This document shows, piece after piece, positions 30,401 to 41,900 of a stretch of DNA of 64,000 nt. Positions within the stretch are counted from its first letter, which is position 1, and every line of letters starts with the position of its first letter. The notes under the pieces were generated by a model. It was not told the DNA's origin. It saw only the letters and a list, made by a program, of their open reading frames with translations, and did no database searches. The position numbers and the translations under genes were made by a program. This stretch comes from Linyphia triangularis (taxonomy: Eukaryota > Arthropoda > Arachnida > Araneae > Linyphiidae), in assembly GCA_963978545.1 (NCBI GenBank), contig OZ021732.1, positions 49,114,059-49,178,058 of the forward strand, read 5' to 3'.

Positions 30401-31710
30401 AGAATCAAATGTTTGCAAAAGAACTTAAACTTCTGAAGGAGAATAAACCACTTAAAGAGTCTAATATGAACAGTTTAGCTTTGTTTTTAGATAAGGAGAA
30501 AATTATTAGAGTTGGCAGGGAGGCCTAAATAACTCAAACTTGCCCTTTGATGCAACATCCAGTCTTGCTTCCAAAGAGTCATAAACTAACTGAAATGATC
30601 TTTCTATACTATCATTTAAAGAGCTTGCATGTAGGTCCATTGACCCTACTGCATATTGTCCGTCAGCGTTACTGGGCAGTATGTGGTAGAGATACTGCAA
30701 GGAAAATTGTTCATAATTGTGTTGCATGTTTTAAAACTAAACCAAATGAAATGCATCAATTTATGGCACCCTTGCCTGGAGATAGAGTATTAATCAATCC
30801 CCCTTTTTCTAAAACTGGTTTAGATTGTTGCGGTCTGTTCCTTATAAAATATAAACACCAGAGGAAAGGCATCTTTCATAAGATTTATGTGTGCATCATG
30901 GTGTGTCTTGTTACAAAAGCCGTGCATTTTGAGATGTTGACTGACCTAACAACTGAGGCTATGATAGCATGTTTAAAAAGGTTTTTCAGTCGCAGAGGTT
31001 TGAGCCGCCATCTCTTTTCTGATAACGCAGGTAACTACCGTGGTGCAGCTGCAGAATTAAAGAACGTATTTGCCTTGCTTAAGACTGATCCCGTCACTAA
31101 TTATTTATCTTCAGAGGGTATATCTTGGAGTTTCATACCTCCCCGTTCACCTAATTTTGGGGGTTTGTGGGAGGCGGGTGTAAAATCATTCAAGTCTCAT
31201 TTTAAGCGCACTATTGGAGATCACAAGCTTACTTATGAGGAATTCCTGACTGTGAGCAATCAAATTGAGGCAATCCTAAATAGCCGCCCCCTCTCGCCAC
31301 TTTCTTCTGATCCAAATGACTTTGATGTATTGACCCCCGGTCACTTCTTAATCGGCCGGCCCCTTAATTCTTTGCCCGAGGGAGATTTCTCCCAGATCGA
31401 AACCAATAGATTGTCCAGGTGGTAATTGTTATCAAAAATTGTCCAAACTATTTGGAAAAAATGGTCTAAGGAATATCTAAACAGTTTACAGCAGAGGACG
31501 AAGTGGTGGACCATAAAGGATGAAATTAAGGAGGGTATGGTAGTATTAGTCAAATCGGATCAATTTCCTCAATGTATTTGGGTAATTGGTCGGATACATA
31601 AGGTATTCCCTGGCAAGGATGGGATAATTAGAGTGGTTGAGATAAAGACTCGAAATGGAATTTATAAGAGAAGTGTTTGTGTTTTACCGATTTTAGACAA
31701 TCAAATGTAA
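27469..31710 (+). pseudogene. BEL/Pao pol (protease, RT, RNase H, integrase), broken
   Basis: One frame from 27469 to TAA 31708-31710, broken by TGA 30100-30102, TAA 30526-30528 and TAA 31423-31425. Order: Cys/His knuckles (CFNCLNPHRVNKC, CSKCHKRH), retropepsin-like region with VLIDGGSQSNFM (D-G-G where D-S-G or D-T-G is usual), reverse transcriptase with RVVFDASAK, a VADVEKMF core Asp and FYVDDLL, RNase H with GFCDASKEAYGA and YCDSTTVLSW, integrase with an HHCC-like finger (HNCVACFK), catalytic DCCGLF, FSDNAGNYRG and GGLWEAGVKSFK, and a C-terminal domain. Around 30515-30560 a short stretch of the expected protein reads in the +1 frame and then returns, so two compensating indels are likely. 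Domain order identifies BEL/Pao. The copy cannot encode a complete polyprotein. Confidence 0.9.
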
Positions 31711-31809
31711 GGATTTTATATATTTTGTGTAAAATTGTGCATATTTGATCATTGTATATCTTGATTGTGAATGAACCGTCTTGAAACCTTGGTTTCAAGG
31801 TGGGGAATA

Positions 31810-32060
31810 TGTTAACGCGCGTCAATGAACTGTACTTAACTGTCAGTAAAATGTAACCTTTTAACTGTCACCGTCATTGATTGTAGAGACGCCCCTTTTT
31901 TGATATATAGTCAATTCATAGAATTGCGGAGTTCCTCCTTTTATTGCTGGTCTTTTACATCGATGTTTTTATAACTGTAATAAAGGTTTTAAGCAAGATT
32001 GTTTTGAGCTAATTTAAATACAGTCCACTTCGAAGAAAAGTCAATATTCCAGCTACAACA
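31810..32060 (+). repeat. 3' LTR of the BEL/Pao element
   Basis: 251 bp, differing from the 5' LTR at two positions by eye (one near base 7, one in the GACGTCCC/GACGCCCC stretch). Preceded by the purine-rich AAGGTGGGGAATA. Confidence 0.93.
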
Positions 32061-32065
32061 CTGCT

Positions 32066-32530
32066 TTGTCTATGGAAAGTTCCTCTTATGGCCTAAAATG
32101 CTTTAGAAAGCTTTCTTTCATGTCGTCGATGATCGGCTTTACGTTTTTAGATAAGTTAAAATTCTCATCTCCTTTTCCCACCTCTATCTCTCTGTCGGAC
32201 ACATGAAAATATTGCAGAATTTTTTTTTAAATCGATTTCTACTCATTATAGACTTCACAATACTGTTTCCAAGCACAGGATTTGTTGACCAATAGTCTTT
32301 GATACTTGGCCATTGATATAGATAAACAACTGGATAGACTGCTCCGATGGCAATGCAAGACGAAAAACGCGCCGCAGAAATATTTGCTTTCCTGCCAATG
32401 GTGGGGCGATTTCCTGAATCATGGTTAATTACTGTGTGGCATATAATTGCAACAACATTGCAAATTGGAAAAATATAAACAATAGTTTTCTCCGGCAAGT
32501 AAAAGATAGTCATTCAACTATGTTGATGCA

Positions 32531-32563
<33 letters not shown>

Positions 32564-33739
32564 AAATATCTAGATTGAAACAATAACTCAAAATGCTAGT
32601 GTTCTGTTCTAAATTTATTTAATAATGAAACTGCAAACAGCAAAGTTTTCAGTTTCTTAATTACTTACGTAGTTATTTTAAAAACTAAGTCTTTTTTAAC
32701 TGTTTGTTGGAATTCGAAGTCCACCAAATTGTCGAAAGCAATTTGTATTTCAGTTTTATTTCTGTTTAAAAATATAACCCTTGAATTTTAGAGCGAAATC
32801 GTCTCTTCTCTTGCAATCTTTTACAAATGCTTGAACTAAATTAAAGAAGTTTATTTTAATTTATTTAAATATTTTTATTAAATTAGGAGAAAGTGAAGTG
32901 TTTATGTGTCAGGAAGGCACGAGTTTCTTCATAGTTTTCTAATTCTCAAATTTCATCTCATCTCAAATATTTGTTCCAAATATACAAAGTCTATACTTAG
33001 AATTATTTTGATCAGTTTTAGTTATTGGTAAAACTATTTTCTTCAAATATGTGTTATTCTTAATTTTTTTGCTTGCCAAATATCTAAAGTACCTCGAATA
33101 TACCATGTAGATCGAAGAAAATCCACATCGGCAATACAAATTCCTCCATCCAAGCATCTCGCTTCCGCGATGGCCACGGCTCGTTTCCCCAGCATTAAGC
33201 AGTCTATCCAGTTTATCTATATTGATATACTTGGCAGACGAACAATTCCAAACACCATAGTGATGCATAAAAATCCCCAAATCTCCATTATGTTTTCAAT
33301 TGTTCTCCAATGAGCATCAGGTTTTTTCTTTTCTTCTTGTTTGAATTGGGCATATTTGTTTGTATTTATCATTATCAATTCTCACAATTGATCAGAAATA
33401 TATAACTTAAAATAGTCCCATGAAGAAGATCCAAATGGTAGTACGTCTTGGTATTTCTTCAGAACATTTCGAACCTTCAATTATAAGTTCATTTTTCACT
33501 TTATCAATCCAAGTAAGAAGCGAACAGTCTTCGTCGTTCTCGTCTGGAGAATCTTCATCAGAAGAAGATTCTATAGGAACTGCACCTTGCAAATCCATTT
33601 CGGCCTCATCTGGTGCTTCATCTTCCATTTCATTGTCCGATAGGTCAAGATCACTTTCTCCGCTGCTGACAGTAGGTAGCAAATGTCCAATTTCCTCCCT
33701 TGTCGGGTATCGTCGTTTTGGAGCCATACTTTCATGCAA
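32066..33739 (-). pseudogene. piggyBac transposase, N-terminal and core-start part (broken)
   Basis: Starts at 33727 with MAPKRRYPTREEI and a strongly acidic segment to about 33407, typical of piggyBac-like N-termini. The frame then decays; readable pieces include NTNKYAQFKQEEKKKPDAHW and FGIVRLPSI (about 33370-33230). A 917-bp insertion follows, after which PSIKDYWSTNPVLGNS resumes (about 32310 downwards). The last codons, ELSIDKA, hold the first Asp of the DDD triad (codon 32070-32068); the BEL/Pao element is inserted seven bases later. Several stops and frame changes. Continues at 22868 beyond the insertion. Confidence 0.85.
32311..33227. mobile_element. 917-bp TIR element in piggyBac, 8-bp TSD
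   Basis: Flanked by TACTTGGC (32303-32310 and 33228-33235). The inverted ends share ATATAGATAAAC and CTGGATAGACTGCT, with a two-base gap and a few changes at the tips. The duplicated target is the codon region for Pro-Ser-Ile of the transposase, so both flanks read PSI. No transposase was recognised inside. A T19 plus GT run sits at 32530-32562. The 8-bp duplication fits hAT or P type. Confidence 0.82.
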
Positions 33740-34434
33740 TTTTGAAAAGGAGATTTATTCATAAAACTCCATCAAAATGAAAGAATTCTGCAATTTCTTT
33801 CACAGTAGCTGTTGTGTTTTCAAAATTGAAAAGGAGCAAAGAAACAACGACAAATGTCAGTAAAATTCTAGCGAGTGAAATGGTGCGAGTCGTCTCGTAT
33901 TTATATGGTTCCAGTTTCCCTGTACAAATACAAAAGTTTTGCTAAATATAAAAGTTGTAGAATGCCTATCTACTATGCCTCCAAATGTACAGAGAGTTCT
34001 TTCTGGTGACAATTTTATAAATGATCCTCTGTGAATAGTTTCTAGAACCTGCAATAGGGTTGTACGTTGGGTCATCTGCTTGATAATTCGGAGAATTTAG
34101 TCAGTGTCTTATCAATGAGAGATACTCCATCGCAAAGTACATGACAAGATTTGCATACAAGAAAAATTCCCGACTATCTTACTCTGTGTCCAAAGGGTGG
34201 GGCAGTTTGACATTGAGTACTTTAAACCCATGTCTCCCCTCTACATGCGCCACATTAGCCTATTGTTGAGGACCTTCACACTTCAAACAACTACTGCTGT
34301 GAAGATTCACCACACTTTGAAATATCTGTATACCCCCTGCACCCGACCAAAAGGAGACTGGCTGGGAATTTTTTTACTAGGCGATTTAGGGTGACTTGGG
34401 ATTTAAAGTGTTAAATGGCGAGTATTTTCCTGTC

Positions 34435-34595
34435 CAAGGCCTTATGCTAGACTGGTTTTTGTTGCCAGGCTGGTTTTAATTTTCCAAATTTTTCTACCAT
34501 CTAAAAGGTTTTAAAAGCGATTGACGATTGATTGGTGCAGTATGGCCCACGTGTTGCCTTTGCCCCATTAAACTCCTACCAACCAACCCATCCAA
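34435..34595 (+). repeat. Possible diverged SINE tail
   Basis: GGTGCAGTATGGCCCACGTG...ACCAACCAACCC is reminiscent of the SINE tail at 20080-20126 (GGCGCATTATAGCCCTCGTG...ACCAATCAACC). No tRNA-like head or target duplication recognised. Confidence 0.35.
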
Positions 34596-35944
34596 AAAGC
34601 TAGAAGAATTCCGAGAAGACATATCCCTTTTGACTGATGTAGGTTTAACGATATTTCAGTGTAGTAAAACTCTTGTCCACTAAAATCTCTAATATAACCA
34701 ACCATGTAGTGACACAGGCAAATATATTTAATTGTTTTTGAATCGTAATCTTGTGTCTTAGCAGTTTAAAAACAACCATATTTAGTGTTCACCTGAATTT
34801 ATCAGCCAGTGTGGATTCTGCTCCAATGCCAAGGTTATTTATGGTAGCAGGATCATTCTCCACAAAACGCAATATTTCAGCAGCAGAATGGAAAAAATTA
34901 TTGAAAGCATTAAATGCTTAGACATTTTTTCTCCTATAGAATTTACCTATTAATAACAATCCAATTATGACATTTGCATAGATCGTACATAGATATACCA
35001 TGGATGGATGTCCACAAACATGACAATTTCCATGTTATTGTTTAGTACCGAATGGAACTTTAGGTTTATAAACATATTACTAAATTTATATCTTTACAAC
35101 TAATATTATCAAATAAGTAATTAATAATAAATATTTAATTATTCTTAACTAATTTTATCTTGATCACAGATATGACAGTATGATCTTTACAGTTGCACCT
35201 ATTTCATATTTAAAGGACAAAATATGACTTTTGTATTGGAAAAATGGAATGCACAATATGTATTGGAACCAAAATTGTTGCATTAGACTTCTTTCTAATA
35301 TTGCAGTTGACTTGTTATGTCACTTAGTGGGCTGCTTAACAACTAAAAACTGCTGTTCACTGACATGACATGTTGGTGTTGCAACAAGAGGTCTTACATT
35401 AATTGTAATGAAATTACTACTCATAAAAGTTTTATACCCATGCATAATATTGTTTAGCATACCTTATAGCTATAAATAAATATAAACATCAAGGAAATAT
35501 AAAATGAAATTAAAATACTTATAAAACAAGCCACCCTGAGGTTATGACAGTCAATGGACGTGACAAATCATGTCCATGGATGTATATTCATTCCATGGTG
35601 AACAGAAATATCCAATTTATTTAATGGCGAAAAAAATTGCTGCAACAAGCTTTTGAGCGTTTTACGTAGAACGACCCATCAATTATTATTTTATCCGAGC
35701 AGGTAAAATGATTATAGTTTGAAATAACTTGGTGCTGGATTTATGTAAACAACTCTTCATCTGAGTTAGTCTTATTTTACCCCCAAACAGGTTACCAAAC
35801 ATTACCAGGTCCCTATAGTACATTTTTCTATTCTGATTTTATTGTTTTGAAACAAAATTGATTTGAAGATGATCTTTATTTGTTATTACAAGAATTTGTT
35901 TATAACTGTTGATATAATTTACATTTGGTTTCATTTAATTAACA
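34596..35944. other. Upstream region of the scramblase gene
   Basis: No gene or bounded element seen. AATTAACAG at 35936-35944 is a plausible splice acceptor just before the coding exon, so a non-coding leader exon probably lies upstream, but I cannot place it. Confidence 0.4.
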
Positions 35945-35968
35945 GATTAAGATTCACACTGCATAAAA

Positions 35969-38900
35969 ATGAGTGTTTCAAATGTACATCCTTTTGCTCC
36001 AAATGCAGGGGAGGAAAAGGATTCTCCCCTGTTTCAGCCAGTTGGATATACTGCAGCTGGTTATCCTCCTCGACCATCCAATGACATTCCCCTCACTACT
36101 CAACCTGATGCCACTGTAAAATATCCAGAACGTGGTGAAGCAGGTAAGCCACTGTTGTTTTATTCATATTTAGTCTAATGTGTAACCATTAGTTCACAAA
36201 TAATATTCTGAAAATATGTTTTACTTAGCACATAAAATTCACAACAGGAAAAATCAGAAGATTGTTCATCTTTCTACAGAAAGAAAATTTATAATAATAC
36301 ACAAATATTTTGCAACAAATTGACAAGTAATTTGTTTATCACAATGACACAACTTATGTGCTACTGCTTGAAAAATCAGTGACTTTAAAATGAAATAGAT
36401 ATACGTACCAAAAATGCATTTTAGTTTTTGATGTATTAACAACACACAGACTGTTTAAAAAGAAAATGCCGTTTAGATTTGAAATTTTCCAAAACAGAGA
36501 TAACACAAAAAAAAAAATTATTTTTGAACCGCCTCCCCTCCTACCACTCTTTTGAACCCACTCCCATGTAATACTTTCATTATATAGTATTGCTTATAGT
36601 AAATTTGAAGTGAAATATTCATGTAATTCTGCGAGAGTTGTTTTCATTCACTTGTGAGTGTGTATCTAAACTGTGTACTATGTTATCAGTGACTGCTTCC
36701 AAAACCAAAATATACGATGTGAAATTTTGGCGGAAAGATTAATTTTATTTTCTGTTGCTATGCAGTTTACAGGGTTCCCACGGTCCTTGAAAGTCCTGGA
36801 AAGTCCTTGAATTTTTTTTGATGAAATTTGGTCCTTGAAAGTCCTTGAAAAAAGGATAAGGTCCTTGAAAGTCCTTGAATTTTTAAGTGACCAACAACAG
36901 TGGTGTAGTGTAAAATAAAAAGGTGTGGGAATGCTATGTTGCGTCGTTACAAACGTATCTATCTTTTTCTGTGTGTGTGTGGAGGGGGGGGGGGGGGGAG
37001 AGTGAAAACGACAACTTTAAATATTTTTGTTAATATTACTTTAATTATCTCAAAATAGCTCAAGAGCACTTCCAAAAATAAAAACGACAACTTTAAATAC
37101 TTTTGTTAATATTACTTTAATAATCTCAAAATAGCTCAAGAGCACTTCCAAAAATTAAAAAATAATAATAATAATAATTGTGTGTTTATACTTATTCTTT
37201 TATACAAATAATTTTTTTAAACTATTAAGTTATATGGATTTTAAATAATTTGCTTTGCACAACCCATTTTAAAAGATTGTTTAACACTTTATAAAGGATT
37301 ATAACACATTTTCAAACATATTATTGATACAAATTTTTAAACATTTTTTCCGAAATGTCTGAGATGTCTTACATGCAATAGGTTCGGATAAATTTCCAGA
37401 TTTTGTAGCTCCTCAAAATCTGTTTTCAAAATGAATGAAAAAGATTGTGATTGTTGCAGAAGTTGATTGAAAGTTTTATGGCTTTTCTCCTTCTCAAAAA
37501 GAAAATGTAGAGAAGTTCCTCTTTCTTGATAAATCCTTCCTTTCCTTTTCCAAATTTGCTCCATTAATAAAATAATTGGAAAATTCAAACCCATCAGTCG
37601 ATTTAAAATTTCTTGATAAAATATTAATTTGTGTACCATCTTAATCATATCTAATTTTAAGCAGGATATTTCAATGTAGACTCATTACTTGCCAGATTTG
37701 TATGGGACATTCCTGTTTTTTTTATCTTATCCAGTTTGATTTTGCCATCTCGACAGTGGTGACAGTTAGGTGACAATAATAGTAAAAAATGGGTATAAAT
37801 CGGAGGAGAAGGCAAACTGCAAAATATATATAATATTGCAATCAAAATCACTAGATTTTAAAAAAGATCGGGGAAATTTCCTCCTCTTATTGCCGACACT
37901 GTATGACTTTATTTTAAGAACTGCTGCTACATTTTTGGAATAAATTCTGAAATCACTGTAAGTGTAAAACTTTCCCATTCTCAAACCAAAAAGAAATTTA
38001 ATTTTACATTTTAAAGTACACCTGAATTGTTTTCCTACTTCTTCGCAGCCCAATTTCAATGTATTATACCCATTTGCAAAACCATTAGCACTTTTATATT
38101 AAGGAAAATCAAATATACAGAACCAGCCTAGGAGTAAAATGCTATGTGTGCAAGAATGAGTTTTGGTGCCCCTTACAATGAAAATGGGTATAGAAAACAC
38201 TCCAAAAATGGTAAGAGTGCTCTATATGGTATGGGTGCAAATTATTAAAATCATAGCGTTTTCTGCACTAATCAACATTATTTTAAGTCAGCTTTTATTA
38301 AGGAACACACGGATTAATTTTTTTTTTTATAAAAAATTGTAATAAAATTATTTTCATAAGAATTTAATAAAATACATGCTATTAAAATTACAGATTTTTG
38401 CTACGTATTACTTTTTTTAGTTATTCGCTGTTCTTAGCGCAAGCCTTGGAACTCCTTTGCAACCCTGGGTTGTGAAGGGTTGCAATTCGGCTAATGTAGC
38501 ATTATCAGTACTGCCAAGTTAAAGTGATACAAAGTTAACAACTGTTTAGTTCTGTCACAACAAAGTAGCAGAGCGCTTGAAGCCAGTCTCTTTAGTGTAC
38601 ATTCAAGCAACATTTTTTGTGTTGAACTAAACATATTCAAATTCACAAACAATTCAAAAGCGAAGTTAATATAAAGGATTTAAAAATCAATACTATTTTG
38701 AACATATTTTTTCATGTCCAAACAAGTTATCAGTTTAATTTTCCCAATATCTGAGAAAAAAATAAATATTTCCCAATATCTGACAAAATATAAATACATA
38801 ATTCCGTGATCTCGAAACACCTTAAAAGCTAATACAAAATATCAACATTCTGCTCATACCTATCTGGATTTTTAGCACAACCAGTTTATTCCGTCAGAAC

Positions 38901-41900
38901 AGCAGGTTTGCTTAACTTTTTTGGATTGTAAGAAACCCCATCTTTTATTGTCATTTGTTTTTTCCTCTTCAACGAATTCATTTCTTAGGTACGTTGAGAG
39001 GTTTACAAATAATTTATTAAATCTGTGATATAAAAATTTCAAAAATATATATATACATAACTTTTGTTGATAAATCGGTTAGCGTTCACGTTAAAATTAG
39101 AGGAGGCGAATTATTCTTCAAGGAAAGGGGCACAAAGAACTGAATGTGCTAGGTCACAGTTTTATTCAAAATGTAGATATTTGGCGTGAATTTGTGTATG
39201 GAAGTTTTAGATTGTATATACGACGAACCATACAAGTTTGACGTCTGGAATTCTTCCACAAATACAGATCATTCGTTGAAGAGGATGATTGCTATTGAAT
39301 GAATCGTAGCTAGATGTAAACATATGTCAGTTCATTTCTGATGAAGGAGAAAGGGCCATGTGTGGGTTGCCGCGCCTCTTTCAAGTGTTTTACAAAAACT
39401 AGAACTTGCCTGCTCAGTTCTGAAGTTGTGGATCCCAGACGAAAGCAAGTTCCCACGAAATGACTTTTTTGTTTGCTTACTTGGCTTTGAGTTCAGTATT
39501 ACGAAAAGAGAAAAAAAAATACGAATGAAAATTTTTTTAGATGAGGGAATGTCGTTCCGCCTTCTAAAAAGGTAAAGGGTCGCCTTTGCCTCATGTTCCC
39601 ACTCCACTACACCCCTGACCACCGATAATCTCCGTTTTGTAGTTTTAGGTCTGATGTATTTAAAATTATGGTTCTTGAATTCTTCTAAAAAGGTCCTTGA
39701 ATTTTCTTAAAAAGGTCCTTGAAAGTCCTTGAATTTTTTTCTTCAATAAGAGTGGGAACCCTGGTTTATGTATTTTTGCCTCGGGGACCATTACAATGTT
39801 ATAAAATAAACTAATGAAAAATTGATTTAATGTACTTCAGCTTTCAATTTTAAAACAGATTTTATAATTTTTCCATTAATCTAATTCTAAACTTAATTTC
39901 ACATTTCTCGTGATTGGCTTAAATACATTGAAGGATCTTGATGTTAATTTTTTGTGAAGTTCTTCTAGGGTGCTTTTTTTTTATAGGTGCTGGTGAAAAC
40001 TGGATGCAACTTCCTCTTGGTATCCCTGTATGTCCTCCTGGTTTAGAGTACCTCACGATGGTAGATCAGCTATTGGTACATCAGAAAATTGAACTCTTGG
40101 AGGGTAAATATACCAATATAACTATCTACACAAGCATCAGTATCATTACACTTTTAAAATTTAAATTTTTGTTATGAAAAATGTGGAACTTGTAATTTAT
40201 GTTTAATTAGCATTTTAGTGTGAAATATTTGTGCGTTAAATCACATCTGTAGAAAAATAAAATTAATATTGAAATCAGTATAATAAAGAACTTAAAGCAA
40301 GATATATAATATGTTTAGAAAATTCAAAAACAAATTAACTTTTTATGCAATCTCCTTAAATTCACTTTTTAATGGTTTACATTTGCATTATTGTAAAAAA
40401 TACAGGCTGCCTTGAATTGTCAGGAAAATTTAAATTTTCTCTCTAGAAACCCTACATTTGTTATCATAAAAATATAAGAAGCTGCTCGGTGGTAGAAATT
40501 TGTTTGACTTTCTGCAATCAGCTTTACCAGCACCGATATTTTTCTGCAACAGGACATTATTTTTAACAAATTATTTTTTAATAAATTATCAAATCTTATT
40601 TATTAACTTCAGTGTTCCGATTGGTAAACCAATGTATCCATTCCTTTAGAGCAGCTTTCACCACTAACTTTTAGAGGCGGGCTGTACGACTTATTTTGGA
40701 GCTTTTCACTGACCAGATACACCAAAATATATATATTTAATTACTATCAATTTAATAATCTATAGCATTCCTGAAAACTAGAAAAAATGCTGGGTTTTTT
40801 TTATCTTACTAAAATTACAAATACTATTGTCTTTCCTTTCTTTCTTTTTTTTTAAATAAAAAAAAAAAAAAAATTAAAATTATTATTAGTAAATCAAAGT
40901 TTAAAAAAGAAGGGAATCTTTGTTTCAACGTGACAATGCAACTGGACCTAATTTTTAATAAAAGTATTTAAACTACACTTCCAGATTACGTTGTTTTAGT
41001 CGATATCAATTGTGAGACGATGACAGTCGAAATTGTTCAGTTTATTTTATAACAGAATTGATGTTTTTGGAGTATTTGTTGCTGTTAATTTTAATAAATT
41101 GTCCAAATGAGAGAGATTCAGTTAAGTTATACCTGTATTTATTCTTAATGAAAACCACCCTGCTGAAAGCTTTTTCATATAGTTTTTTTTTTAACACATA
41201 GTGGAGTGGTAATAGTTAACACATACTATTTCGGATGGATTACAATTATGTATTGTTCGTATCGTGAAATTTGATTTTTTGTGTGTGTGTCTTCTGTGGT
41301 GCTGGCGGGCCGCAAAAAAATCCATCGTGGGCCAAAACCGGATCACATAGTGACTGACGTTGCCTTAGAGCCTATGCAAGGTGATAACTCAATTGAATCG
41401 AGGACTTTCTGTCAAATTTAACATCTTAATATCAGTCAATTTCCCTGTAATAAAATTAAGAAAATGAAGAAACATAAATATAGCAGGTTCATAAAATGTA
41501 ATAAAATTATTTTAAATTTAATTATTTATTTAAGTCATTAATATTTCAGTCTTTAAAAAAACATAATATGTAGTTTAAAAGTCTTCAATTGACCAGAAAT
41601 AGGAATTGAACATAAATTAAACTTGATTAACTTTTCCACAAGCATATTCTCAGCCTAAAGAACTGAAATTAGTTTATCTGGAATGCTCCAAAACTATTTT
41701 AAGTCAATTCTGGAGTCTTATGACTGTATAAACTGCCTTAAAATTTGCTTTAATCAAAGACAGTTTCTATATCAATAAAAAGAAAAGGCAACATTCTTTA
41801 GAAAGAGAAAGATTCTTTGCATTACAGTAACGTCTGATCACATTTTTAAAATAATTGTAATCAAGATCCAGTTACCATATCAAGGTTATGAATATCCAGA

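Larger units (their letters stand above)
22869..32060 (+). mobile_element. BEL/Pao LTR retrotransposon nested in piggyBac
   Basis: Bounded by two 251-bp LTRs (22869-23119 and 31810-32060) that start TGTTAA and end CAACA, and flanked by the 5-base duplication CTGCT (22864-22868, 32061-32065). By eye the LTRs differ at two positions, so insertion was recent. A primer-binding region follows the 5' LTR and a purine tract (about 31797-31809) precedes the 3' LTR. Gag and pol read on plus in one frame but are broken by at least five stop codons. A Gypsy-type element sits inside gag. No env-like gene is seen. Confidence 0.94.
20498..34410 (-). mobile_element. piggyBac transposon enlarged by nested insertions
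   Basis: Flanked by TTAA (20494-20497 and 34411-34414), with ends CCCTTTAAATCTC and GGGATTTAAAGTG that are inverted with one or two changes. Minus-strand remnants of one transposase gene lie inside it: acidic N-terminus (33727-33407), a degenerate central part, catalytic-core segments on both sides of a BEL/Pao insertion, and a cysteine-rich C-terminus. Removing the insertions at 22869-32065 and 32311-33235 leaves about 3.8 kb, an ordinary autonomous piggyBac size plus long non-coding flanks. Frameshifts and stops show it is dead. The MITE at 12930-13460 belongs to this family. Confidence 0.92.
36770..39763. mobile_element. 3-kb TIR element in scramblase intron 1, 5-bp TSD
   Basis: The ends CAGGGTTCCCAC and GTGGGAACCCTG are perfect complements, flanked by GTTTA (36765-36769 and 39764-39768). 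Both subterminal regions repeat GGTCCTTGAAAGTCCTTGAA-type words. Non-coding as far as I can tell: minus frames at 37337-38059 show no family motif. The short element at 50247-50481 is an internal-deletion relative. Without this insert, intron 1 would be about 850 bp. Confidence 0.88.

Noticed and set aside
31711..31809. Envelope-like gene after BEL pol
   Set aside because: Only about 100 bases separate the pol stop codon from the 3' LTR, too short for any additional gene.
33420..33764. 114-codon Ser-rich plus-strand frame
   Set aside because: Antisense of the acidic N-terminus of the piggyBac transposase (Asp/Glu codons read as Ser on the other strand).
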